Shown: positions 1 through 10,873 of the stretch, one piece after another
How positions within the stretch are numbered: the stretch's first letter is position 1
How the letters are laid out: each line of letters opens with the position of its first letter
DNA from: Siphonodentalium dalli
Taxonomy: Eukaryota; Mollusca; Scaphopoda; Gadilida; Siphonodentaliidae
NCBI GenBank assembly: GCA_032622095.1
Contig: CP136069.1
Location: 206,016,750-206,080,749, forward strand
Length of the DNA stretch: 64,000 bases
Direction of reading: 5' to 3'
Program-made: the position numbers and the translations under genes
Notes under the pieces: generated by a model
What the model saw: only the letters and a program-made list of their open reading frames with translations
Database searches by the model: none
Told to the model about the DNA's origin: nothing

Positions 1-1383
1 CGACCTTTCCCTGAGCGCTGGTGAGAAATCAATACTTAGGTATGGTCTAACCTTTGTTCCTACCCCACCCGATCTCAAAGAAACACCACATGTGGTTGAG
101 ACGGAGGATGGAACATTAGTTTTACCAAACTCTATGTATGCCATGGAAATGAACGGCGGTCCAGCAGGCATGCAACTTAGGGAAGTAACAGCTATGGCTG
201 ATTTCTTTCGCAATTCGACAGGTTTAAAAGATCAATTTAAAGAACCTTCGATGTGGACCCCCACTGATCGCCAGATTGACAACTCAATTCCCGAGGTCGC
301 TGGCTTAGTCAAAACCGACATTACAAATTTACCAAAATTTCACAACGAGGATAACCTCACTAAAGTTGAAAGAACTGCACTAAAAACCCTTTGCAGAAAT
401 AAAAACATTGTAATCAAACCTTGTGACAAAGGCAGCTCGCTCGTCATCATGTCTAAAGAAAATTACATTCTAGAAGCGACGCGCCACTTAAGCAACACTA
501 AATATTACAAACCATTGGATGAGCCAATTTGGAAATCCAATGTTTTAAAATTCAATCTCATTCTCAAAAGCTTGCTGGACCAGGATGTTTTAAACAAAAA
601 ACATGTTCAGTATCTAATTGCAAAACCTGAATCCAATAATAGCACATTTTATTTGCTACCTAAAATACATAAACCTTTGAGCTGTTGGACTAATCCATAC
701 ACACCACCCGGACGCCCCATCATCAGCGACGTGGGCTCGGAGTCATGCCACATTTCGGAGTTTATTGATTTCTATTTGAAACCAATTGATACCCGCCATC
801 CGATCTAAAAGACACGGAGGACTTCCTCATTAAATTGTCGAAAATTGAAGTTCCATCATCTGCTTACCTAATTAGTCTCGACTCGGACGTGGAATCTATG
901 TATACAAATATTGGAATCGATGCCGGATTAAAGTCAATTAAGAATGCATTTGATTTCCACCATGATCCTCATAGACCTGGAGATGAACTACTTCAATTAT
1001 TAGAACTTTCTCTTAAAGGGAATGACTTTGAATTTAATGGACGATATTATTTACAGGTCTCCGGCTGCAGTATGTGCAAGAAGTTTAGTCCTAATTTTGC
1101 CTCAATTATTGTTGCAGAGTGGGAGAAAGGCGCCCTATAGCCAAATCTGAAAAACAACCATTAGCCTATTATAGATTCTTGGACGACATATTTATCATTT
1201 GGACTCATGGTCTGGATGAGTTTAGGGTGTTCTTGAACATCTTGAACAGTCATGATGAATCAATCAAACTCAAAGAATCAATATCGCAAACCATCATTGA
1301 TTTCCTTGATTTAACAATATTTAAGGGCCCACAATTTACATCATGCAACATTTTAGATACAAAACTTTTTACGAAACCAACTA
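1..1383 (+). pseudogene. Penelope-like element, reverse transcriptase part (broken, cut by window edge)
   Basis: Open from the first bases, so the N-terminus lies outside the window. The translation has Penelope-like RT features: an LSAGEKSILRYGLTFVPTP segment near the start, then KNIVIKPCDKGSSLVIM, FYLLPKIHKP and PPGRPIISD. Motif A is LISLDSDVESMYTNI, motif B lies in the QVSGCSMCKKFSPNFASI region, and the catalytic motif C is YYRFLDDIFI. The reading frame breaks near 785-805 and again near 1119-1140, so this copy cannot make an intact enzyme. At 1382-1383 it is interrupted by a DNA transposon, and its C-terminal part resumes at 5693. Penelope-like elements copy RNA into DNA in the nucleus and pair this RT with a GIY-YIG endonuclease, which is found on the other side of the insertion. 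Family assignment is confident; the subclade is not assigned. Confidence 0.88.
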
Positions 1384-2059
1384 GTGTGGTCGTCAGAGGG
1401 TTCGACCCGGAAGAAATTGGTATAGAAGCGGTTTTGGTGTCATTCGACGCGGGAGAATCCGCTAAAATCCGCTTTGGGCAAAATTCAGGATCCAAGATGG
1501 CGTCCAACAAGGCTGCCGTTAGTCAAAAGATACTCTGACTGAGATTAATTCGATAACAGTGAGAACAAATGTTGTCATATGTATACAAATGTATACATTT
1601 TTGCAAAGGTAAAATGTTGAGCCACCTGTTTATGGCAAAAACGGAACCCATCGTCCCAGATGGCCGCCAAAATGGCAGCCTAAACTCGAACATTTGAAGT
1701 TTTTGCCTAATATCTTAAAGATCAATTCCTGTTGTTTGATAATGGTTCAGATTGTCGACATTGATTAGTCATATTCATGTTAATTCATCATTGGAGCAAT
1801 GAAAGATACCATAAATGGGGTCCCAGACTCATCTACACCCTCAAAAATTCGATTTTACAGAACGCGGTATAACATTCCACAAAACTCTCCATTGTGATTA
1901 CAGTCATATATCAACAAGAAATGGACAGAACTGTACAATGTAAGTTGGGCATACAAATATCTATAAATACTCCAATTCAATGAAACCCAAATTGGCGCTT
2001 TGTCTGAAAATGGCTGCCAAAATGGCGGTCAAAATATGGAAAATGGCGGATATTGATCA

Positions 2060-4680
2060 CAGTGTCATTCAATCCATTTTAAGTAGTGGTTGATGAATAA
2101 AATTGACTAAATAAATACGAATGAATACCTCTTTATGATGCCATTATGCTAGCTCTATGTAAAAACTTAAAAATCAGTACCAAAAATGGCTGCCAAAATG
2201 GCCACCCGATGTGAAAAATACTATTTTCTGTCACTTCTGTTTATCACTTGTTGCTCTCTGAACTGGGAAACAATGGGTATATTCTTTCAATGATCGTGTC
2301 AACTGATCATTACAGCAATGACATTTCTAATAGATTAGATCATAGTTTACTCCGGTCCTTCACTAATAAGTTGTAACGAATGCGGTATGAAATTTAACCA
2401 AAATCGACTTTGGGGTTCTGGTCACATTTGATATTTAGGGATGAGCAGATCTTGTCTACAAAATAATTGATCGTTTCTTTTATTTGTGAACATTCCATCT
2501 CAAATAGACCAAAAGAAACAATAAATTTTATCTAATATGGCTTCCAAAACGAAAATGGTAGACTCTGCCCAGCTTATCACATAATGGAAGTTGTGAGTGG
2601 TGGATGCAGTTGATAGTTGGCTCATATACATGTATGTGGCTCATATACATCAAAACTATTTATTTTCAATCTTTTGGTGGCTTCCCGCGGGTTGACAAAA
2701 TATTGACCCATCAGTGCTATAATGTCGTATATCCATTATGGCGGGAAATGAGTATTTGATACCATTCGAATCGTGAGAAAACATCCAATCCGATGGGCCA
2801 AACTGTCCTTGCATTGGATGACAAATATTCGCACAAACCAGTGAAGCAAATGTCGTATATCCAGCGATCTTTACAATTATTCGTACTATGAGGTCGTATG
2901 TCCAACAGCAGCCAATCGGACGCTTCAGGTTGTCCACGTGACTTCTGTTTTGTGTTTGTGAATTCTAAAATGTGTGCTATATGGCAGTATCTCCATGTTA
3001 GTCGCGTGATCATTTGGTGATTTAAATTTTGTGATTGTTCCACACATTTCTGTATGATGATGCACATGGGTGAATTTTCATAGTGTAGAATAGGCACTTT
3101 TTAGTTCATAGACACATGCGATTGCCACCATATTTAGCTTAATCTGCATTTATTAGCACAACTTCATTATAGCACGGAAACGAATCGTCGCTGGCATACG
3201 TAAAATGTCATATCTCCAAACAAGCTATTGCTTTTTAAAAGAAAACGAGGGAATAAACAGAAAACAATATGTGGTTCAATGAACAGCTAATGTCAGTTTT
3301 CATTGGGATAAATACAACAATACGTCATGCTTTGTCAACATTAGGAGAAATGTTGTCTAAAAACTTCAACCTTCATTTTATCGGAAAGTTGAAAATGTGG
3401 GTTACATTATAGCACTGATGCGACGAAATATTAACTATTCGGGCTCGGCCATCATTTTCAAGTTTAAAGCTGGAACTAAATGTAGCCCATGGATTCCCCA
3501 TTTCGACATGTAAGAAAAGTAGTTTTACTCTGATCTCTTCCCAGATATCAACTCTCCGGTAAATGGTGATCTCTTATGTTCTAGAAAATACGTGTGCCAA
3601 ATACATATATGTATGAAGAAACTATTCCCATACATTGTTTACACATCGACTCCGTAAGTATGTGGAGGTTTTCTTGGACAAGCGGGATTTTCAAACCTCG
3701 AAACCGTCCGTACAAACAATAAAAATTAATAGGAAATGACGTTGGATGTAGGTATAGAGTACGTCGTCCGCCTGAAATAGTTTCGTGTCATTAATTTGCA
3801 CATAGTTCGTGCTCTGATGAGCATGGATGAACGCCTTATGTGGCAGTTTGATTGTCTAACATCCGGAAAATAACATGTTCATTGTTCACATTTCTTAGAC
3901 AAACATGTTGTTAATCACCATCTTCATGTGGCATTTCTATCCAATGACAACCTTGAAATGCCAGTTAATCAAGCTAAATGGTTGATACCTTTACGCCTAC
4001 GGGTCAGATCCAGCCGTGACGCACATTGTGTCTACATATCATTGATGAAATTCACTAAATGTGTAGAAGTTATAGGTGCGTCTATATATGTACTAGAATG
4101 TTTCTATCCACATGTATATACCCACAATCGCATGACACGGAATTGTCACATAAAGTGTGAAGGGTATACAATGTACGTGCGAATTTTCATTTTTCCTCTT
4201 GATATTGAAGAAAATAATATTACTTTGAAACTCTCCAGCTCCGATAACCAACTTGCCCACCAATTAAGTAAACCCCAGATTATTTGCTTTTCCCTCCTGT
4301 CCTTTTCACTTTCGCCAGCACTGGAAAACCTATTATAGCCTGATGCTTCCGTACTAGACCACCGATGCCCATATAATTGATGTTCCGAATAGTCGTTATA
4401 AGTAGAAATGTTGACACTGTGTTTTCAAATAATCCAGATTCGTAGCAATTTAATTTATTTGTAATTAATTTCCAGATAGTCCCTCGTAATAAGTGGACAT
4501 CGTGTTGGTTCCTTCAGTAGATACTGCTTAGTTGGAACATTTCGGGCTGAACTGATTGTGGTAGTAGATTATTGGCAACATGTTTAATAGGTCTGTCATC
4601 GTTAGCTCACAACCGAAGTGTTGTTTCGGCTTTCCTCTGAGCAGAACTTAAATTTCGACAATTTTCGGTGGCCATTTTGG
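2060..4680. other. Interior of the TA-flanked transposon, no gene seen
   Basis: About 2.6 kb of AT-rich sequence between the inverted arms. Small frames on both strands (for example 2656-2937 and 2717-3097 on the minus strand, 3928-4338 on the plus strand) show no motif or composition that would support a gene. A short phrase, GTCGTATATCC, recurs at about 2723 and 2852 with a variant near 2891, probably a degenerate internal repeat. Confidence 0.5.
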
Positions 4681-4985
4681 TAACCATCTTAGCATTTTGA
4701 ATCGTGATTGGCTACTCATACCCACAAAAAACATTGATTTCAATCAATGATGTGTATTGGTGCCGAATTGGCGTTTTGTCGAATGGGTTTTCGTGAATAA
4801 CTACATATTTGCCATTTTCATTATTATTGGCGACCATGTTGGACGCCATCTTGAATTCTGTATTTTCCCAAAAGCGGATTTTAGCGGATTTTGGATATGT
4901 TATACACGAGATTCTCCCGCGTCGAATGACAACAAAACCGTTTCTTTACCAATTCCTTCTGGGTCTAACCCTCTGACGACCATTC
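4680..4985 (-). repeat. Second, internal copy of the transposon terminus
   Basis: Read on the minus strand, 4985 down to about 4816 repeats the outer end of the surrounding transposon: GGTCGTCAGAGGGTTAGACC, then GAATTGGTAAAGAAACGG, then the CATTCGACGCGGGAGAATC block and an AAGATGGCGTCCAACATGG block. It lies directly inside the point where similarity between the two long arms stops (about 4988), in the same orientation as the right end. The right side therefore carries two termini in tandem, either from a nested insertion of a related copy or from a duplicated end. The copy is more diverged than the outer ends. Confidence 0.7.
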
Positions 4986-5692
4986 TAAATATCTGCCATT
5001 TTCCATATTTTGACCGCCATTTTGGCAGCCATTTTAAGACAAAGCGCCAATTTGGGTTTCATTGAATTGGAGCAATTATAGATAATGGTATGCCCAACTT
5101 ACATTGTACAGTTCTGTCCATTTCTTGTTGATATACGACTGGAATCCCAATGGCGATATTTGTGGAATTTTATACCGCGTTCTGTAAAATCAAATTTTTG
5201 AGGGTGTATATGAGTCTGGGACCCCATTTATGGTATCTTTCATTGCTCCAATGATGAATTAACATGAATATGACTAATCAATGTCGCCAGTCTGAACCAT
5301 TATCAAACAACAGGAATTGATCTTTAAGATATTAGGCAAAAATTTCAAATTTTCGAGTTTAGGCCACCATTTTGGCAGCCATCTGGGGCGAGGGGTTCCA
5401 TTTTTTCTATAGATATGTGGCATAATACTTTACCTTCGCAAAAATGTATACATTTGTATTAATATGGCAACATTTGTTCTCATTATGTCGAATTAATCCC
5501 AGTCAGAATCTCTTTTGACTAATGGCGGCCATGTTGAACGCCATCTTGGATCCTGGATTTTGCCCAAAGCGGATTTTAGCGGATTTTGGATATGTTGTAG
5601 CAGAGATTCTCCCGGGTTGAATGACACCGAGATCGCTTCTATACCAATTTCTTCTGGGTTGACCCCTTTTTTTGCGTACCACGACCACACTA

Positions 5693-6605
5693 AACGGACT
5701 CTCACCAGCTTCTTCATCGTAAATCTTTCCATCCGCCAAAACTTTTCAATGGATTGATTAAATCTCAAATCATTCGATACCACCGGAACTGCACGAACAG
5801 AAGCGACCTAAATCAAGCTTGTTCAGTGCTGTTCCAGGCTTTACGACCGCGCGGCTACTCTTGTAGATTACTGCGCCAAGTAAAGTCCGAAACTCTCAGA
5901 GAATTAGAATCGTTACGCCATGACCCAACATCGACTGAGCCAACAAGGATACGGCACAACCGGCCGGTGTTGGGTAATGGTTCAGCCTCATTTTGTCACA
6001 AAAAACGATGTTATATCAATACAATAGGATATATCAATACTAGTAACACTTTAACCAGCGAACAAACACGCATATCGTATCAAATGCATAGCGAACTTAA
6101 TTGTGATTCTAAAAATGTAATTTACTTAATCACATGCAAAAGATGCCGTATACAATATGTTGGACAAACAAAAACCTCTCTCAAAGTTAGAATGTCTAAT
6201 CATCTTTCCAAAAAACTCGACATGCAAATTTCCGATCATTTCAACTCATCTAATCATGACATTAAATCCCATTTCAGCTTTCAGCCAATAGAACAGACAC
6301 CAATTCTAGCCGACGAAGACCAAACCGATTCAATACGCCTAGAACGCGAAAATCATTGGATGGGCGTACTTAAAACATATCTTCCGTTCGGACTTAACAT
6401 TGACTACAAAGGTGTTTCTCGAAATTTCTTGTGCTTTCCTCTGATCTACAATCGTAGAAATGTTGAAATCGCAAACATTTTCAGAAAAAACTTTGCATTA
6501 TTAAACACTAAATTGACCGAGCCTCTCGACAAACGGGTTATTATTGCCTACAAGAAAAATCCCAGTTTTAGAGATATGCTCGTTCGATCTAGACTCAGAC
6601 CTTGA
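5693..6605 (+). pseudogene. Penelope-like element, C-terminal part with GIY-YIG endonuclease
   Basis: Continuation of the element that starts at the left edge, after the inserted DNA transposon. The first stretch (HPPKLFNGLIKSQIIRYHR, about 5715-5780) is the linker typical of Penelope-like proteins behind the RT thumb. The nuclease domain follows, with a GIY-type strand in NVIYLITCKRC and the YIG-type strand in IQYVGQTK; the CKRC pair sits between the two strands as in many metazoan Penelope-like elements. Later conserved residues include the R of LKVRMSNHL and the E of RLERENHW. The open frame from 5754 to the stop at 6603-6605 is unbroken. The frame directly across the insertion site differs from the RT frame by one base, so at least one indel lies near the junction. 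The role is target-DNA nicking for reverse transcription. Confidence 0.87.
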
Positions 6606-6793
6606 TTAACACGCAGTTCAATTAGCTTTTTAGCAATTTCAACATCATTATCCTTTGTTTGTGCTCAACACAATATTTTATGTCAATTTCTGACACAACC
6701 TAACAAAATTTAGCTAGTTCCATAGAAATAATTACATAAGAAATCGGATAACCGACCTGTGCCAGCGCTCTTCACACTTTCCAAATATATATA

Positions 6794-6820
6794 TCTATTA
6801 TATATTTTGGAAGATCTGTT

Positions 6821-6851
<31 letters not shown>

Positions 6852-7588
6852 ATCTGTGGGTTTGTGTGTAATCGATGGACTCAAAAACGACTCAGCCAAT
6901 TTCGATGAAACTTGGTACGTGGGGGTATTTTCGGGCCACGATGAACATAGGCCTATTAATTTGTTCGTGCGAGGTCAACTTTTCACGTGCCGAGGTCAAA
7001 TCTGTTTTTACGCCGTTTTGCGCTAATATATTTCAGTTCGGTGCTCACAAATCGATTCGATATAGCGCGAATAATAAATTGCCAGTCATATAATTGGCAC
7101 GGTTAGAATCTTTGGCGTTTCATCTTTCCAACGATATATAATATGTATGTATCCGTTTTAGTTATCTGCCTCAATTATTAAGAAGAAGTGGTACGATCTT
7201 CTATCAGGGTAAAAAACAATGCGTAACTTCTATGACGTCGTTAGAGGTCATAAAGTTAGATCACGTTAACTCTCACCCGGCCGATGCATTTGACTGTTTC
7301 AGACGTCTTGGCGATATCTCGGGCACCGATGGTAATTTATCTTTACGTTGAAACTTGATAATTAATGAGCGTGTGTATGTATATGAGGCGCGTTTATATA
7401 CTTCAGTGGAAATCAAATCGGGTTAAACTGGCGGATTTTTACGGACGAATTCCGCTGGGCCGATTTCCCGGTATCCGCTGGGCCGATTTCCACCATTTTT
7501 GGGGTGTTGGTCGTGTCCCCACTTGACCTTGGCCTTCAAAATAGACAATTCAAGGTCAAAGCCCGGACGAAGTCGGGTCACCTTCTAG
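6794..7588 (+). mobile_element. Helitron-like non-autonomous element, copy 1 (long type)
   Basis: This 795-bp unit begins TCTATTATATATTTTGG directly after an A and ends CTAG directly before a T. That matches Helitron rules (5' TC, 3' CTRR, insertion between A and T). Shortly before the end lies CCCGGACGAAGTCGGG, which can form a small hairpin (GAC/GTC with loop GAA on a CCC/GGG base), as expected at a Helitron 3' end. After the 5' end comes a GT microsatellite and a conserved block around GATTTCGATGAAACTTGG-type sequence. This long type has a distinct middle (about 6985-7520) shared only with copy 4. It encodes no protein. Confidence 0.62.
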
Positions 7589-7596
7589 TATATATA

Positions 7597-8345
7597 TATA
7601 TTATATATTTTGGAAGATCTGTCTGTGTGTCTGTGTCTGTGTGTCTGTCTGTGTGTTCGCGATGAACTCGAAAACGGCCCACCCGATTTCGATGAAACTT
7701 GGTATGTGGGGGTATTTTCGGCCGGGAACGAACATAGGCATATTAATTTGTCCGTGCGACGTGACCTTTACCTTGAAATCGGGTAATTTCAAGGTCAAAG
7801 GCCCGAATATCACGGGATTTCGATGAAACTTGGTATGTGTGGGTATCTTCGGTCTGGTAGTGGCATAAACCTATTAATTTGACCGTGCGACGTGACCTTG
7901 ACCTTGAAATCGGGTAATTTCAAGGTCAAATGCCCAAATATTACGGGATTTCGATGAAACTTGGTATGCGGGGGTACATTCGTATGGTGAGTCTCATAAG
8001 CATATTCATTTGCCCGTGCGACGTGACCGTGACCTTGAAATCGGGTCAATTCAAGGTCAAATCGCCAATTTTGATGGGATTTTGACGAAATTTGATACAT
8101 TGGTGTACTTTTGTCAACTGAGTGTTTTGGACGGGTCAAATCGTGACCCCGAACTGACCTTGACCTTCAAATAATAAATTCAAGGTCAAATCGGGTAAAA
8201 CCGGATGGATTTCGACGGCCACGTTTGTCGGGTACTTTTGTCCGGGCAGTGTTTTGGACGCGTCAAATCGTTACCTCAACTGACCTTGAACTTCAAAACG
8301 ATCAATTCAAGGTCAAAGCCCGGACGAAGTCGAGTCACATTCTAG
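7597..8345 (+). mobile_element. Helitron-like non-autonomous element, copy 2 (modular type)
   Basis: Follows copy 1 head to tail across a short TA run. Its 5' TC appears mutated into the TA repeat, but TTATATATTTTGGAAGATCT is conserved, and it ends CTAG followed by TA repeat. The middle consists of about 130-bp modules, each with GATTTCGATGAAACTTGG and a GACCTTGAAATCGGGTAA block followed by TTCAAGGTCAAA. Small frames in this region are by-products of the repeats. Confidence 0.6.
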
Positions 8346-8371
8346 TATATATATATATATATATATATATA

Positions 8372-9004
8372 TCTATTATATATTTTGGAAGATCTGTGTG
8401 TCTGTGTGTCTGTGTGTATGTCTGTGTGTCTGTGTGTCTGTGTGTTCGCGATGAACTCGAAAACGGCCCACCCGATTTCGATGAAACTTGGTATGTGGGA
8501 GTATTTTCGGCCGGGGACGAACATAGGCATATTGATTTGTCCGTGCGACGTCACCTTGACCTTGAAATCGGATCATTTCAATGTCAAACGCCCGAATATC
8601 ACGGGATTTCGATGCAACTTGGTATGTGGGGGTACTTTCTTATGGCGAGTCTCATAAGCATATTCATTTGCCCGTGCGACGTGACCTTGACCTTGAAATC
8701 GGGTAACATCAAGGTCAAATCGCCAATTTTGATGGGATTTCGACGAAATTTGATACGTGGGGTTACCTTTGTCCACTGATTGTTTTGGGCGGGTCCAATC
8801 GTGACCCCGACCAGACCTTGACCTTCAAAATGATCAATTCAAGGTCAAATCTGGTAAAACCGGATGGATTTGGACGGGCACGTTTGTCGGGTACTTTTGT
8901 CAGGGCAATGTTTTTGGACTGGTCAAATCGTGACCCACTTGACCTTGACCTTCAAAATGGACAATTCAAGGTCAAAGCGCGGACGAAGTCGGGTCACCTT
9001 CTAG
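8372..9004 (+). mobile_element. Helitron-like non-autonomous element, copy 3 (modular type)
   Basis: Starts TCTATTATATATTTTGG right after a TA microsatellite and ends CTAG at 9001-9004. Same modules as copy 2, with one fewer repeat. The GT-rich stretch after the 5' end (about 8394-8450) is a degenerate TGTGTCTG microsatellite. No protein is encoded. Confidence 0.6.
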
Positions 9005-9012
9005 TATATATA

Positions 9013-9806
9013 TCTATTATATATTTTGGAAGATCTGTTTGTGTGTGTGTGTGTGTGTCTGTGTGATCGCGATGGACTCGAAAACGGCCCAGCCGATTTC
9101 GATGAAACTTGGTATGTGGGGGGTATTTTCGGCCGGGGGGTGGCATGGGCCTATTAATTTTGAGATCCGAGGTCAAATTTTTACGTGCCGAGGTCAAATC
9201 TGTTTTTACGCTGTGTTACGGGACTTTCATTTGAGTTCGGTGCTTACAAATCGATTCGAAACAGCGCGAATAATAAAATGCCAGTCATAATAATGACACT
9301 GTGAAAATCTTTCGTGTTTCCTCTTTCCAACGATATATAATGCGTATGTATCCGTTTTAGTTATCTGCCTCAATTATCAAGAAGAAGTGGTACTATCTTC
9401 CATCAGGATAAAAACAATGCGTAACTTCTATGACGTCGTTAGAGGTCATAACGTTAGATCACGTTAACGCTTAACCGGCCGATGCATTTGACTGCTTCAG
9501 ACGTCTTGGCGATATCTCGGGCACCGATGGTAATTTATCTTTACGTTGAAACTTGATCATTAATGAGCGTGTGTATATGAGGCGCGTTTATATACTTGAG
9601 TGGAAATCAAATCGGGTTAAACTGGCGGATTTTTACGGACGAAATTTGATGCATAGGGTATCTCGGTATCCGCTGGGCCGATTTCCCGGTATCCGCTGGG
9701 CCGATTTCCACCATGTTTGGGGTGTTGGTGTTTGACCCCACCTGACCTTGACCTTCAAAATGGTCAATTCAAGGTCAAAGCCCGGACGAAGTCGGGTCAC
9801 CTTCTA

Positions 9807-9807
<1 letters not shown>
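9013..9807 (+). mobile_element. Helitron-like non-autonomous element, copy 4 (long type)
   Basis: Starts TCTATTATATATTTTGG at 9013 and ends CTAG at 9804-9807. At 795 bp it is exactly the length of copy 1 and shares its middle, including the GACGTCGTTAGAGGTCAT block and the CCGCTGGGCCGATTTCC repeat. The order of the array is thus long, modular, modular, long. A TA microsatellite follows at 9808-9836. Confidence 0.62.
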
Positions 9808-9842
<35 letters not shown>

Positions 9843-10548
9843 GTGCCCAGGTCGCTATTGCATGGGAATTACGTTAGCGTGGTTTTGTTTTGTAGTACAT
9901 TTGTTCTGTCACAAATCCGAATTTAATTTAACAAACATGATTCCATAATGACTAACGATAGCCTCGTACGCTCTTCCGGCGTACGTCGGAAGGCTGTTAG
10001 CTGGTGCGTTATAGCATCACTGGAATTCGGCGACTGACGTCAATGTCATATACATGGGCACTTAAATGCCACGATAACGTTCAAGACAAATCCCAATACA
10101 CGTTGGGACATTTCTCCGATCATAATAGTACCACGTCGACCAATTATTCCGATATAATCTCTATCTATATTTATGAATGCCTGTCTGTCCGCTATATAAA
10201 TATATTTACATACTAAGTGTGATTATCACTAAATCCAGAATTTCGATTGGTCGGCGCCCACGTGACTAGTTGGAATTATTTCTCGGTGAACGCGCAACAG
10301 CTCATAAGTGCAACCCCATAATTACATCGACGCGTCACCGATACCGGAAAGAAAAACGCGTAATGTTTTCGGTGCATTTGGACTCGCGGAGGATTGACTT
10401 AATAAATCATCAGGCTTCAATATAAAGAAATTGTTCTTGTTAAATTTTGCCAAGGGTGCTATGGGATATTTTGGGCTGGTTTTGTCACGATACACTTTTC
10501 GATTTAAATACATTTACAAAAGTGGCTTTTCCCTAAATGTATATAAAT
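9808..10548. other. Spacer without a recognisable gene
   Basis: Begins with a TA microsatellite (9808-9836), the apparent target sequence of the Helitron-like array. A short inverted repeat, CTTCCG and CGGAAG around GCGTACGT, lies at about 9973-9992. The segment TATTTATGAATGCCTGTCTG near 10169 resembles 40465-40495, which suggests a dispersed repeat. No coding evidence. Confidence 0.5.
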
Positions 10549-10710
10549 ATAAGGATTAACTGTCATGTGGACTGTTTTTATGGAGGTGTAACCGTGAGGT
10601 AAGTGGTCATAACTTGTATGTAAAAACCTTCGGGTTTTACTCAAGTTATGACCACATACCTCACGGTTACATCTCCATAAAAAACAGTCCACATGACAGT
10701 TAATCCTTAT
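10549..10710. repeat. 162-bp foldback hairpin with a TTCG loop (MITE-like)
   Basis: ATAAGGATTAACTGTCATGT on the left is matched by ACATGACAGTTAATCCTTAT on the right. The inverted match continues with few differences to the centre, where GTAAAAACC, TTCG and GGTTTTAC form the loop. As RNA the tip would read C(UUCG)G, an unusually stable tetraloop. Arms are about 75 bp. It is probably a miniature inverted-repeat element; a target duplication is not clear. Confidence 0.8.
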
Positions 10711-10873
10711 TAACATGGGACCTTCTATGGGACTCAATAGTGGTATATATATATTGTTTGGTTTACATTGCATGAACATTTGTTACCCCCTGTGGAACCA
10801 GCTCAACCAATGTCTCAGATTCGGACGAATCGGACATATCGCAGGTTCCCGACACAGCCCTGCTGCTATTCAA

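Larger units (their letters stand above)
1384..5690. mobile_element. 4.3-kb DNA transposon with long TIRs, TA-flanked, non-autonomous
   Basis: The two ends are inverted copies of each other, starting GTGTGGTCGT on the left and ending ACGACCACAC on the right. They are flanked by TA at 1382-1383 and 5691-5692, which fits a TA target duplication as made by Tc1/mariner-type and related transposases. The inverted similarity runs inward for roughly 670-700 bp (about 1384-2055 against 4985-5690). It includes recognisable blocks such as GAAATTGGTATAGAAGCG and CCAAATTGGCGCTTTG. No transposase is visible: the longest internal frame (3928-4338) shows no family motif. The arms are rich in ATGGCNGCC-like motifs. 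The insertion splits a Penelope-like element. The superfamily is inferred from the TA flank only. Confidence 0.8.

Noticed and set aside
3928-4338. 136-codon frame as transposase of the TA-flanked element
   Set aside because: No catalytic triad, no helix-turn-helix pattern, and composition like the surrounding non-coding DNA.
8225-8779. 184-codon frame in the Helitron-like array
   Set aside because: It reads through a TA microsatellite (poly-Tyr/Ile) and the repeated modules. The same modules give unrelated frames in the other copies.
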